Of a DNA stretch of 64,000 bases, positions 11,246-22,068 are shown in pieces. The stretch's first letter is position 1. Every line of letters starts with the position of its first letter. Position numbers and translations under genes: made by a program. Location: the NCBI RefSeq assembly GCF_047511655.1, contig NC_133396.1, forward strand, positions 136,161,490 to 136,225,489, in the 5' to 3' direction. The notes beneath the pieces are model-generated. The model did no database searches. It was not told the DNA's origin and was given only the letters and a program-made list of their open reading frames with translations. Origin of the DNA: Castor canadensis. Taxonomy: Eukaryota > Chordata > Mammalia > Rodentia > Castoridae.

Positions 11246-11920
11246 TGGTACTGGCTTCAAAGTTATCTTTATGCAAAATAGGAAAGATGAGTATTTCTCA
11301 AAAATGGATTTATGTTTTTCTGGTTCTCATGATATTATTATGTTGCTGATTTAGAGAAACTAATTTGGTGATGTTGAACAGTATAGGTTTAAAAAAAACT
11401 AAGAAAGGAGTGAGGGTAAGGAGTGTTGCTAAAGTCCTCGATGTTGGATTTGATAAGTGACTTGCAGTTTAAATTCACAAAAGCGCTGCTCTTTAAAAAT
11501 AAATATAAGAAATAATACAAATTTGAAAGTCATTGACCCAGAGGAAACACACCATCTGCTTAATGAATTTCTGTCAAAAGGGACCTTGAACAATCTCCTA
11601 GATTACTACACAAGTGCACTCCCATCCACTGCACTTACACTAACCCTCAAATTCCTAACTTAACCCAGCTTACATGGTCCTCAGAATGGAGATGGGGCTG
11701 CAGGTAGACAAGCACTCCAATTATGAGCTACTTTCACTATTGTTAATTGACTTGGAAGAGTAGTTGCCTTTTTTGCATCTGCTTTTTTGTCTGCTACAGA
11801 AAAAAGACTTTCTCAACACATTCTCAGCTCTGATCATTTCTAAGATGTAACTGTATGCAGTAAGATGGCATATTACCTTGCAGCGAATAACTTGAATAAT
11901 CACGTACAGAGAACTGCCAG
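11246..11920. other. Non-coding DNA, nothing recognised
   Basis: No repeat family or gene that I can name. A short plus-strand ORF at 11,457-11,663 has no supporting signal. Confidence 0.4.
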
Positions 11921-12379
11921 AATCAAATGACTATCAAAGCAGTACTAGGAGGAAAATTCCTAAGCATAAATAAATTTTAGAAACAAATCTAAAGATAAAT
12001 AAAGTCAATTTTTAATTAAAAAACTAGAATATACCAAAATACATTTAAAGAGTATTTAAAAAGCTTAGGAAAAAAATATAATAGGCAAATAAAAAACAAA
12101 TAATAATCTAGATGATAGAAACATTGTATTTAAACCTAATAAAATGCACATAGGATTAGGAAGTATGGTAAAAGACAATTAAACCTAAATAATAAGCATC
12201 AAAAATAGAGTATCCTGACAAAATCAGTTCTTATCAAACATATAAATTTTATACAACACAAAATTTTATAAGCAAATTTGAAAAATAGTGAGTGAGGTAT
12301 GTAAATTTCTAACAACGATTGTTGATATTATATCATAAGACATTTAGCCAAACAAGATTTAATTTAATAAAAGAAACTT

Positions 12380-12810
12380 CGAGACTGGGTACGGGGGCTC
12401 ATGACTATAATCCAAATGGAGATCAGGAGGATATTGGCCCAAAAGTTGGTAAGGTCCCATCTGGACCAATCAAAAGTTGGAGGGTGGAGGTGTGCCTCTT
12501 ATCTCAGTTATGCAAGATGTGTCATTAGGAGGATTGTGGTTGAGGCTGACCACTGCATTAACAGCAAACCCTATGTGAATAATAAGCAAAGCTAAAAGGG
12601 CTGAGGTCCAAACTAGCAAGCCAAGAGGCCCCCAGGTCAATCCCCAGAACCACCAAAAAGGAAAAAAAGAAGGCTTAGAGGACCAGCCTGACATGGTGAC
12701 ACTCATCTACAATTCCAGCTGTCCTGAAGGTGGATGTGGGAACATCATGGTTCAAGACCAGCCTGGACCAAAAGTTAGCAAGATCAATCTCAAATACATC
12801 TTATAAAGAG
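12380..12810 (+). mobile_element. Composite SINEs: 7SL-like monomers joined to an ID-like tRNA unit
   Basis: Begins GACTGGGTACGGGGGCTCAT, a mutated form of the B1/Alu start, and includes AGGAGGATTGTGGTTGAGGC typical of a 7SL monomer. It continues at 12,594-12,665 with a tRNA-like unit ending CCCAGAACCACC and an A-rich tail. A further 7SL-like piece (12,680-12,800) contains TTCAAGACCAGCCTGGACCA. The 7SL-then-tRNA order matches composite rodent SINEs such as the MEN or B1-dID type. Exact subfamily not determined. Confidence 0.7.
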
Positions 12811-12861
12811 AACTTTTAGTACTAAGTGTGTGTTTTGTTGTTTCATTTTCTGATTTTTTTT

Positions 12862-13078
12862 AATGGTACTGGACTTTGAGCTCAGTGCTTTGCTTCTGCT
12901 GGGCAGGCCAGCTCCTACTTGAGTTATACCCCAGGACCTGTTTGGCTCTAATTATTTTTCACATGGGATCCTGTCCTTTTTGCCTACAGTGACCTTGGAC
13001 AGTGATCATGATCCAAGACCCTCTTACCTACACCTCCTGTAGCACCAATTACAGCTGTGAATCACTGCATCTGGCTAG
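12862..13078 (-). mobile_element. Composite 7SL/tRNA SINE, antisense
   Basis: The plus strand reads ATGGTACTGGACTTTGAGCT then CTTGAGTTATACCCC (reverse of the ID-like unit). It is followed by a decayed 7SL unit ending TACAGCTGTGAATCACTGCA. Same architecture as the better preserved copy at 55,117-55,300. Confidence 0.75.
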
Positions 13079-13560
13079 TTTCAATGTTCTACAACAGAAA
13101 ATTATAAAATGGTTTTTAATTCCATAAATATAGCACAAAATTCACAAATATGTCAGGGAGTGTTCTTACAAAGAAAACTGCACATACATTTCATCTCAGT
13201 AAATATGATGTGTATTGATTTAAAAGATATTAAGTATGCTAATTAAAGTAATAGAATGATTTGACTACAGGAAAACAAGGGTTTTTCAACTTAGGAAATC
13301 TATCAACGCAATTCAATTCCACAAGGAAAAAGGAAGCCAATTTGAATATATGAATAGGTGAGAAAATGTCTTTGATAGTGTCTAATAAGCAACTTTCTTA
13401 AATTTTAAAAACTCAGTTAACTTTTTTTTAAAGCAGAGAAAAGAGTTAGGCCATTTTATTTTTAATCAATATTCGTGTGAAAATGCAAGCATAGAGAAGC
13501 AATTGTCTTTAACCTATATATGGAAAATACAAAACTAGTTTTCTTGTATAAGCATCAGAA

Positions 13561-15204
13561 CAATAAACCAGAGGTGAAATAAAATTTGGATTAAGAAATA
13601 AATTGAATTAGAAAAAATTCTGTATCCAAGTTTTTCTAATTAATAACTACTATACAACAGGAAAATTTACTTTGTGATTCTTTCAATTGATATATTCAAA
13701 TTAAGTGTTGAAATAAAAATACCTAGAATTTGAGTAATTGTATTTTTATACAGCACCAATGTTCATTTTATATAATAAAAATTTAAATACTAAAAGAAAA
13801 CTATGTACTGGGAGCTTGACACTGTAGTGACAACATTATTTTCATTTTCCCCTTTAAACTTCAATGCACTTTAAAGAAAACAGATGAAAGAATTCAAATT
13901 TAACAAGGTCATGTAATTAACCCAACCATGAACAGTTATGAAGTTTTTGATTTTTGTATTGAACTCAAATTTGCATTTCTCTAAGGTCTAGACTCCTTGG
14001 CATATATTTTTCATGATAAGAAATGGACAGAGAAGAGAGGAAAAGAAGGAAAGAAGTACTTGGGAGGAAGGGAAATGAGGCACAATTATTGAAATACTTT
14101 AATTGCATTGAAACTAAATCATGTATTTTATAGTTCACATATATTTAATTTTTACTTTTACTATCACAAGCAATGTGTCATAAATGGTGATATATTTCAC
14201 ATTTAAAAGTGGCATGTGAGTGATTACATAGCTTGTGTATTTTTATGCCTAGCCTGGTGATAACCTCAAGGTTATATTTGTGAGGTACATCTTTATTGGT
14301 ACATGCAGCTATGATTCATTAATTTCAATGGAGACTGAGGCGGTTTAAAATTTTTACACTAAAAAGCTAGACTGCACTAAACTGTTGTGGGCTTCACTGG
14401 ACATAGCAGGAAGGTATCTCCAGGATATGTAATCAGGAGTAGTAAGGCTAGCAGGATTTATGCATGTTTAATTTTGAGACATATTGCCAAATTGACATTA
14501 ACATTGCTTTTGCAGATTCACACTCTTGTCCGTATGTGAGCATTTCCCTCATTCTATGTTCTAGCATCAAATTGCATTATCAGACTTCTTTTTCCTGCAT
14601 GAAATAGATCTTTTGACATGTATTGATTTCTGCTAGTTGCCAGTCCTTCAGGACTCCTCGCATTCAGTCTGAAAGAAAACATTCAATTTGGACTTCTTCT
14701 TACCGTAAGAAGCAAAGGCTAACTATCTTAAAAGTACGAATTGGGTAACAGGTTAAAAGGGGCTAACATGAAGATACAAGTTTACTACAGGCAATCCTCA
14801 GAAGGAAGCGGTTTTATAAAGCTGAGAAGGAATTAAAACAAACCTGCCATTCTCCAGGCACTATTAGCTTGTGTGGTGAGGAGTGCCAACTTGCTCTCAG
14901 CTAACTTTTAGCTCAAAGTTCTGTCCATTCAGAGGCAACTCTGCCTCTGAAGGAATAACAAAGAATTGGAGACTTCATTTTTAATAACTGGAAGTCCTCC
15001 ATTTTTATTAAGTAAAAAGACAAAATTTAAAAGCAAGAACTATCTGAGTGTTCTCAGGTGTGGTTCCACAATTCAGAAAAAAACACTGTACATATTTATA
15101 TATGTGTTGTCAAATATGAAGGGAAAACCAACTGTAGGCAAGTAAAATAAGCAAAATGTCACAGCATGTATCATCACGTTTTATGATAGGTTTACCATCT
15201 TCTC
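13561..15204. other. AT-rich non-coding DNA, nothing recognised
   Basis: No gene, RNA or repeat that I can support. It includes a short GGAAAGAAG-type purine run near 14,030-14,080. Confidence 0.4.
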
Positions 15205-15300
15205 TCTTAAGAGATCATTAGACCATCTAAGACACTCATATCACCTGCAAGCCCTGAGTTCAAAACCCAGTTCTGACAAAAGAAAGAAAAAATACACATA
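15205..15300 (+). mobile_element. ID-like tRNA-derived SINE
   Basis: CAAGCCCTGAGTTCAAAACC is a B-box-bearing ID-like core, followed by CAGTTCTGACAAAAG and an A-rich tail. The A-box half is degraded. A SINE relic and not a functional tRNA gene. Confidence 0.75.
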
Positions 15301-16794
15301 TTTCCTAGAAAAAATATTTGCTATAAAACTTGATTTCTCTTTGCACATTTATTTATAAATTCTATGTTTTCTGATGTATATCCCCAAATTACTCATTTCA
15401 TATACTTTTCTTACTAAAAATTTAAAATGTTATATTATAAGGAATAACAAAAATATGTCTTGTCTTTATTAAGCAGGTAAATATATAAGTGCAAGAAAAT
15501 AACCAGTAAAATATTTTTGTGCAAAATAAACAGATTCTCAAAAAAGCCCACTTTACTGCATATAATTTAAAAAATTTAATGCCACAAACTACATAATTTA
15601 TCCATTTTTCCATGAAAAATAACCAATCTTTGACCACTGTTTCTTTAGTATTACTGATTTTTTTGTCATTCTGACATTTGTGAGGTTTTATTGTTCTCTG
15701 TAAGGGTTCCTTCCTTACAGGATGATGTTTATCCCTATAAAACAAATAAATGAGTGAGGTGGATTTTTCAGATTGAACTTAAATATTGTTGAGTAAAAGT
15801 TATGAGATTTAATGATGTAAGAAATAGAGGTACCTCAATTTTAAATTTTTGAGGTGCCAGAAAGCAATGTTAGAATCCAAATCAAATCTTGAATATTTAA
15901 GATGATTTACAGTTGTAAAATTTTCTATGAATATTAGGAATTTAGAAATTTTGAATAGAATTAAAAATATGAAACCACACATCAGTCTATTCAGGAGTGG
16001 GAATTCTTCCTTAGTGTTCATCAGATTCACTGACAGGCAAAATAAAAACATCACAGCAAAAATATCCTTCTCAAAGTAAGTGACTTCGTTACAATTTTAG
16101 AGTAATTAAATATAATGCTAAGAAGCTCCAGTGATCAATAAAACCTCCACTTTCATCATGAAGCCAAGCATGTATCTCTTCCTATTGATACAATTACACT
16201 GAGGGAATTTCATAAGCTTATTTTGCACACGAAATGCCTCAGTTACTGGGTGTTACTGACATTTGCCTGTCAGGATCTCAGTATTTCACTTACTTCTATG
16301 AAAAGTGAAATAACACAAGTGTTATTCTTCATCCAGAGAAATTGCTGTGGCCAATCAAATCACCACTAAATCAGTGCTTGAATCAAGCTGGTAGAATGTT
16401 TTTGATGTAGAAAATTCAATAAGAGTCATGCTGCCTAGTTCTTGGTCTGTACAGGAACACAGCACCTGTGTTAATTTTGAAATATCAATTTTAACAGATT
16501 AAAGGCTTTGGTATGTTTCATTATTTTCCATTTGCAATATTGTTCTAAAAATTCATATTAAGTATATTTTGCAAGGTTTGTGGAGGAACCTCAATTTTCT
16601 TACAGATGATTTTTACAGATGAGTTTTACAGATGTAAAACTACAAAAAGAGGAAATATTCAGAAATTGAAATGTAAAATGAAAACCACAAAAGGCAGAAA
16701 TTACAGGAAAAAAAACATGAATTTAATGTTTATTATTTAAAAATTAAAAAGCCAAAATATGTTTGAGTGATTTTAATCTGAACACGGTCATCTT
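15301..16794. other. AT-rich non-coding DNA, nothing recognised
   Basis: Contains two antisense ORFs of 107 and 81 codons (15,422-15,745; 15,809-16,054) whose F/I/L/K-rich composition fits AT-rich chance ORFs. No repeat family identified. A small local duplication (TTTTTACAGATGA / GTTTTACAGATG) occurs at 16,610-16,636. Confidence 0.4.
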
Positions 16795-17995
16795 ATGACC
16801 TCTGTGCACACACACACACATATACTGTCATGCACACTCACATATACTCACCCTCACTCTCATGCACACACTCACCTCTGTGCACACACACAACCTCACT
16901 CTCATGCACACTCACCTCTGTGCACACACACACTCACCCTCATGCACACGCTCACTTCTGTGCACACACACACCCTCACTCTCATGCACATGCACACTCA
17001 CTCTCATGCACACACTCATCTCTGTGCACACACACTCACTCTCATGCACAGTCACCTCTGTGCACACACTCACTCACTCACTCTCATGCACACACCTCTG
17101 TACACACACACCCTCACTCTCATGCACACTCGCCTCTGTGCACACACACACACTCACCTCTGTGCACACACACACTCACTCTCATGCACACACTCACCTC
17201 TGTACACACACATACTCACTCTCATGCACACACTCACCTCTGTGCACACACACACACTCACTTTCATGCACACACTCACCTCTGTGCACACACACCTACT
17301 CACTCTCATGCACACTCACCTTTGTGCACACACACACACCCTCACTCTCATGCACATGCACACTCACTCATGCACACACTCACCTCTGTGCACACACACT
17401 CTCATGCACACTCACCTCTGTGCACACACACACACTCACCCTCATGCACACACTCACCTCTGTGCACACACACACTCACTCACTCTCATGCACACACTCA
17501 CCTCTGTGCACACACACACTCACTCACTCTCATGCACACACTCACCTCTGTACACACACACATACTCACTCTCATGCACACACTCACCTCTGTACACACA
17601 CATACTCACTCTCATGCACACACTCACCTCTGTGCACACACACACACTCACTCTCATGCACACACTCACCTCTGTGCACACACACACTCACTCTCATGCA
17701 CACACTCACCTCTGTGCACACACACCTACTCACTCTCAGGCATATAGTCACCTCTGGGTGCACACACTCACATGCACACACTCACCTCTGTACACACACA
17801 TACTCGCTCTCACCTCTGCACACACACACACACACTCACTCTCACCTCTGCACACACACACACACTCACTTCTGTGCACACACACTCACTCACTGTCATG
17901 CATACACTCACCTCTGTGTACACACACTCTGATTCACACACTCACATATACTCACACACAATCAACTCTCACACTCATTCACACTCACACACACA
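16795..17995 (+). repeat. CA-rich minisatellite, about 1.2 kb, unit near 42 bp
   Basis: Tandem array of units containing CTCATGCACACACTCACC, then TCTGTGCACACACACACTCA, in roughly 28 copies with length variation of several bases from CA gain or loss. All three plus-strand frames stay open for 305-408 codons because the unit has no plus-strand stop triplet. The result is repeats of H, T, S, L and C that are not a protein. Variants such as TGTACACACACATACTC and CACACCTACTCAC recur in the same order, indicating higher-order duplication. The right end grades into simple (CACA/CTCA) repeats at 17,930-17,995. Confidence 0.97.
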
Positions 17996-19349
17996 AAAAG
18001 CATACCTTTTGTATACTTTAACAAAACACAAAAAAAGCCTTTTGATAAGGAATAAAATTATGTATTTTCAAACCTACATAAATTGATATTGTAACAGATG
18101 GAAAATTCATCTTAAAAAAACTCTACTGCACTCCAAATTAGCATTTATTTATTTAAATCAGTGTCTCATGTTAGCTAAATTTAAATGTGAGAACATGGTT
18201 ACACCTTAATATTGCCCCAATAGTCTTCTAACTTCTATTATAAAATAATTTTAGACTTGCAAGAGGGTATACAATTGTACATTCAGTAGCTTTAGTGCCT
18301 ACCTCTATTGAAAACTGCTGAAGTTTTAAATGAATGATTTTGTTCTCGTCCTTTTGAAAGATTATGGGTAGTCATTTTAGTGGCACACTACAGTGCAAAT
18401 AACTGCTTTTGTTGCTGTCTCATTAATTCATGCATAAAAATTAATGAGATGGTAACTAGTTTCTTTTCAAAGGATTCCAGGATGAACTCTGCATCAGATT
18501 ATAGCATGAAAGGATAAAAAATCATTTGGCGATCATAACATTCTCCTATGATTTTAGAAGCCTTTCAGTGATGTTTATGCAAGTTCTTCTTGGCAGGATT
18601 ACTTTATCATTCTTGTAGACCCTGTACTTTTTCAACATTTCTCAGAGTGGTTCTTTAGTATAGTGCATTGTCACTTGAAATGACTTCTTCATCTTCTCAT
18701 TCTCATGAAAGAGTCTGGCCTAAGTTCCTCTCAAATAGATTTTTTAAAAAAGTCCAGTGTAGCAATCTGTCAGTTAATTAATATTAAATAATTTTTTAAG
18801 AGCTCAGGTCTTGCATAACTAATTTACATAGTAAAATTTAATTTTCCTTTGTGGGAAATAAAATACCCTAGCAGCAGGAGTGAACAAAGATCACTTTATC
18901 TAAGTGTTCCTTCAGTAAAATAAACACAAATCTAAAATTTTTCTCAATTACTTATATAATACAATTATCTGTTAGTCTTAGTAAATAATTAATCATTAAC
19001 TACTTATATATTTTAAGTCACATTATCATTCATTATTTTCTCTTATTTTAACTTTAATTAAAGGTATTTGTGAATAATCACCTACTTTGTAACTAGTATG
19101 TAACATTTGAAATTACAAAACTAAATAAGACGATGATTTTACCTACTGGGTACATATAATTAAGTAAAATGAGTAACAAAATAATAGGATTTAGTAGAGA
19201 ATTAGAAAATGACAAGATAGAGAAAAAGACACTCAAACTTTGTGCAAACTTTGCCCGTGCTCTCTCTTTGGCTACTCAGGGCCCAGCACAGTCCAGCTAA
19301 CAGAATGTGCAGAGTAGTTTCAGTCCCATACTTCCTGTATTTATTAGTC
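17996..19349. other. AT-rich non-coding DNA, nothing recognised
   Basis: Unique-looking sequence right of the minisatellite. No gene or repeat family that I can support. Confidence 0.4.
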
Positions 19350-20082
19350 TTTCTTCCTCTGCCTTCAAACACTGGTCTTTTACTGTTGCCATAGTTTTGC
19401 CTTTTCCAAATACCATACTTGTAATCATGCCAAATCCAGCATCCAGCTGGCATCTCTGTGAAGTCTTAGGTCATGCCCTGTTTTTGTGGCTTGATTCCCG
19501 ACTTTTTCTGTCATTAAGTAGTATCTCCTTGTATGGGCTGCCAGTTTCCTTACCTCTTCCTCTGCTGAAATACATCTCTGCTGCTTTCAGTTTTTTGTAA
19601 TTATAAATAAATTTGCTGTGTGCAGGCTTATTGCATGGTCATGTTTTCAACTCTTTTGGTTATGAGCTCCAAGGGGTGCGGCTTCTGGGCAGTATAATAA
19701 ATATATGCAGAGCTTCGAAAGGAGACAAGCAGATTGGCTTTCAAAGTGTTTTGCATTTGTCACTGTGCTAATAATAAATCAGAGTTCCTGTTGCTCCATA
19801 TACTCACGTGAATTTGGTCTTGTCAGTTTGGGATATTTGTCATTCTAATCGGTATATAGAGGGATTTCTTCCCTACAATTTTCAACTTCCTAATGACATA
19901 TGATGCTGAATGTGTTTACTAAATTCATTTGCTAGCTTTATTTCTTCTTTGATGAAGTATCTGTTCAGAGTTTTTTCATTTTTACTGTTGAATTCTTTGT
20001 ATATGCATATACATCCTGAGAGAATTCTCTGAAAGCAATCCTGCCCTTGACCCTATATTTTTTTAACATATTTAGCACCATT
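19350..20082 (-). mobile_element. Old L1M 3' region, antisense
   Basis: The plus strand shows ATAGTTTTGCCTTTTCCAAA, AGAGTTCCTGTTGCTCCATA, and CTAATGACATATGATGCTGA followed by TTTCTTCTTTGATGAAG, in the order of the reverse complement of old L1M 3' UTR and ORF2 C-terminal sequence. It is decayed and partly deleted. It is related to the antisense fragment at 63,040-63,640. Confidence 0.75.
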
Positions 20083-20210
20083 CTTGTTTTTTTAGACAGG
20101 GTTCTCATTCTGTAGCCCAATCTGTCCTTGCACACACAATCCTCCTGCTGTAGCTTCTCTAGTGCTGGGATTAAAGGTGTGCACCACCATGCCTGACTTC
20201 AATGCAGGAT
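20083..20210 (-). mobile_element. B1 SINE, antisense
   Basis: The plus strand reads TTTTTTTAGACAGGGTTCTC, TCTGTAGCCCAATCTGTCC, and GTGCTGGGATTAAAGGTGTG with CACCACCATGCCTGAC. This is the reverse complement of a B1 monomer with a short tail, and it sits directly against the antisense L1M fragment. Confidence 0.92.
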
Positions 20211-21064
20211 CTTACCAGCATTTCAGTACATCATCATTTGTAGCAGTAAGCATTGTTTTTAGTATAATACACAACACAAGTAGTGTTAAATAGCACTGGA
20301 AGGGCAGAAAACAGAAGGAGAAAAGCAAATATTGCTGAAATCCTTCATAGCTTGTCACGGAAAAGTGATATTAAAAGAAGAGGGTTTGGTAGAGTCTAGG
20401 GACTCTTTTTTGAGACTTTAAATTACAAAAGCAGAAAGTTCCTTGTGGATTTAGGATAGAGAAGGCATTTTATTATGTTTCTACTGAGTATCTTTGATGG
20501 TGGGCAGTGATGAGTGGTGCTGTATCATTTGACCAAATTTTGGTACTTTTTTTCTCTTATGAAATACATCCTGAAAATAGAATAAAGGTGTGCCAAAATA
20601 CTTGTCTGAATAGCTGTTTGTTCCTATACGAATTTTATAAATTTTCTCCAAACACAGGCTCTGAAGTTGGCTCTGATGTGCTAGCTTTTATCATGGCTGA
20701 AAATTTACAGAACAGAATTCTGGTACAGTTTATAAGTAACCAACAGGAATAGAAAGTGTGGCCCCAGTTTTCAATTGACTTGAAAGGTAATGATTGAAGT
20801 TTTGTCATTGGCATTTCACTTATTTACGCATGATGGACTTCATCACACTACATATATCTACCATAGACTAAATACATAACATCTGTCATATTAAGAGGTG
20901 GAGATACAACAATGAGAAAAATGTTAAAAATTTTTGTCTTTTTTAAATTTATGTTTACTATGTTAAGAAGTCATTGTAATGAATGAAATGAAACTGGCCC
21001 AACAATAATGTTTGCACATAGCAAACAGGTGCCCACTTGCACACACATAGTGCATCAGGGAACC
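20211..21064. other. Non-coding DNA, nothing recognised
   Basis: An 81-codon plus ORF (20,507-20,752) has no domain and no splice or promoter context. No repeat identified. Confidence 0.4.
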
Positions 21065-21345
21065 TCACCTGTGGTAGACAGAATATTGACCTGTAACCTC
21101 ACCCCTCCACTCAAAAGATTTCCCTGTCCAACTCCTAGAATATGTAACATAGAGATTTAATGCTTTAAACAGAATTAAGTTGGACCTTGAGGTGGTGAAA
21201 TTATCATGGATTAACTAAGGGCATGTAATACAATTACAAAGATTTTTATAAACGGTAGACTGTGGCAAAAGTGAAAGAACCCGATAAATGCCAATAGCGG
21301 AAAGACTTAGACTGACATTGTTGGAGTTGCAGATGGACAAACGGG
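21065..21345 (+). mobile_element. MaLR/ERVL-type LTR fragment (5' part)
   Basis: GTGGTAGACAGAATATTGAC, then ATTAAGTTGGACCTTGAGGT and ATTATCATGGATTA, match by memory the first half of an old mammalian LTR (GTGGTAGGCAGAATAATGGC... GACCTTGAGATGGGGAGATTATCC). Its second half is not seen here. No coding part remains. Confidence 0.5.
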
Positions 21346-21749
21346 GAATGGGTACATGGATATTTAGATATATCTAATTTAGTTAAATGTAAGAATTCAA
21401 TAAGAAGAAGGGGCAAGTATTAAGAAAGAAAAGTGGAAGAACTGCAGTATCTAAATGTAAAAATAAAATATACAGAGAGTTATTATAAAATAAATGGAGA
21501 GAGATATTACTTTATGTAAGTTTGAAAAGACAGAAATGAAAGGAAAAAATGAAAGAAGTAGTGATACTTTCAAATTCGTTCTTATCTTTGTTCTTTGAAA
21601 TGCAGCTCTAAGCATTGGTTTTTAATGCAGGGTAAGTTTTTACAACCAAAATATATGTTTTCTAAAGTTGAGTGTTCAGACAGTTTTGTTTTGCTAAGAG
21701 AAGATAAAGTTCTTCAAATAGCTGCATCCATTAATTTTTGTATTGGTGA
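21346..21749. other. AT-rich non-coding DNA, nothing recognised
   Basis: Spacer between two LTR relics. No internal retroviral coding sequence is visible, so the two LTRs do not appear to flank a provirus. Confidence 0.4.
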
Positions 21750-22068
21750 ATGCAATGGACTGAATTGTGTCTCAACAAAACTTATATATTGACATCTTGA
21801 CCCCCAATGTGACCGTATTTGGAGAAAAGAATCATAAGGAGGTAATTAAGGCTGAACGAAATCATAAGCGTGGGACACCAATCTGATGGAAAACCCATCG
21901 AAGGACATAATGATAAATTGGCCATCTTCAAGGAGAAACTGGACCCTGCTGGGCCTTGATCTGGTTCTTCAAGTTTCCTGGACTATGAAAAATACTTTCA
22001 TTGCTTAAGATACCCATACTTTGGGTCTTGGTTATGGTTATGGTAGCCCTAGTAGACTAATATCATGA
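21750..22068 (+). mobile_element. MLT1-like solo LTR (ERVL-MaLR)
   Basis: Starts CAATGGACTGAATTGTGTCT and contains GACCCCCAATGTGACCGTAT with TTGGAG and GGAGGTAATTAAGG. It ends TAGCCCTAGTAGACTAATA, as MLT1 LTRs do (...GCAGACTAATACA). The middle is shortened. An ancient non-coding relic shared among placental mammals. Confidence 0.75.

Larger units (their letters stand above)
11921..13560 (+). mobile_element. Old L1M ORF2 remnant (plus strand) interrupted by nested SINEs
   Basis: The left part (11,930-12,330) resembles the ORF2 linker between endonuclease and reverse transcriptase (motif like GGAAAATTCCTAAGCATAAA). The right part (13,180-13,440) resembles the reverse transcriptase core, with an eroded version of the AGAAAAAGCATTTGAC region. 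The order and strand agree with one element whose middle was interrupted by the SINEs at 12,380-12,810 and 12,862-13,078. Strongly decayed. Confidence 0.5.

Noticed and set aside
16795..17995. CRISPR-like array of repeats and spacers
   Set aside because: Units are near-identical throughout with no unique spacers, and the host DNA is mammalian.
16795..18086. Long ORFs of 305-408 codons rich in His, Thr, Ser and Leu
   Set aside because: They are translations of a CA-rich tandem repeat without stop triplets. All three frames are open at once, and there is no splice, promoter or domain evidence.
22030..22050. Telomere-like TTATGG repeats
   Set aside because: Only three imperfect units, within an MLT1-like LTR; not an interstitial telomere.
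21065..22068. Provirus flanked by two LTRs
   Set aside because: The two LTR relics look like different families and no gag, pol or env remnant lies between them.
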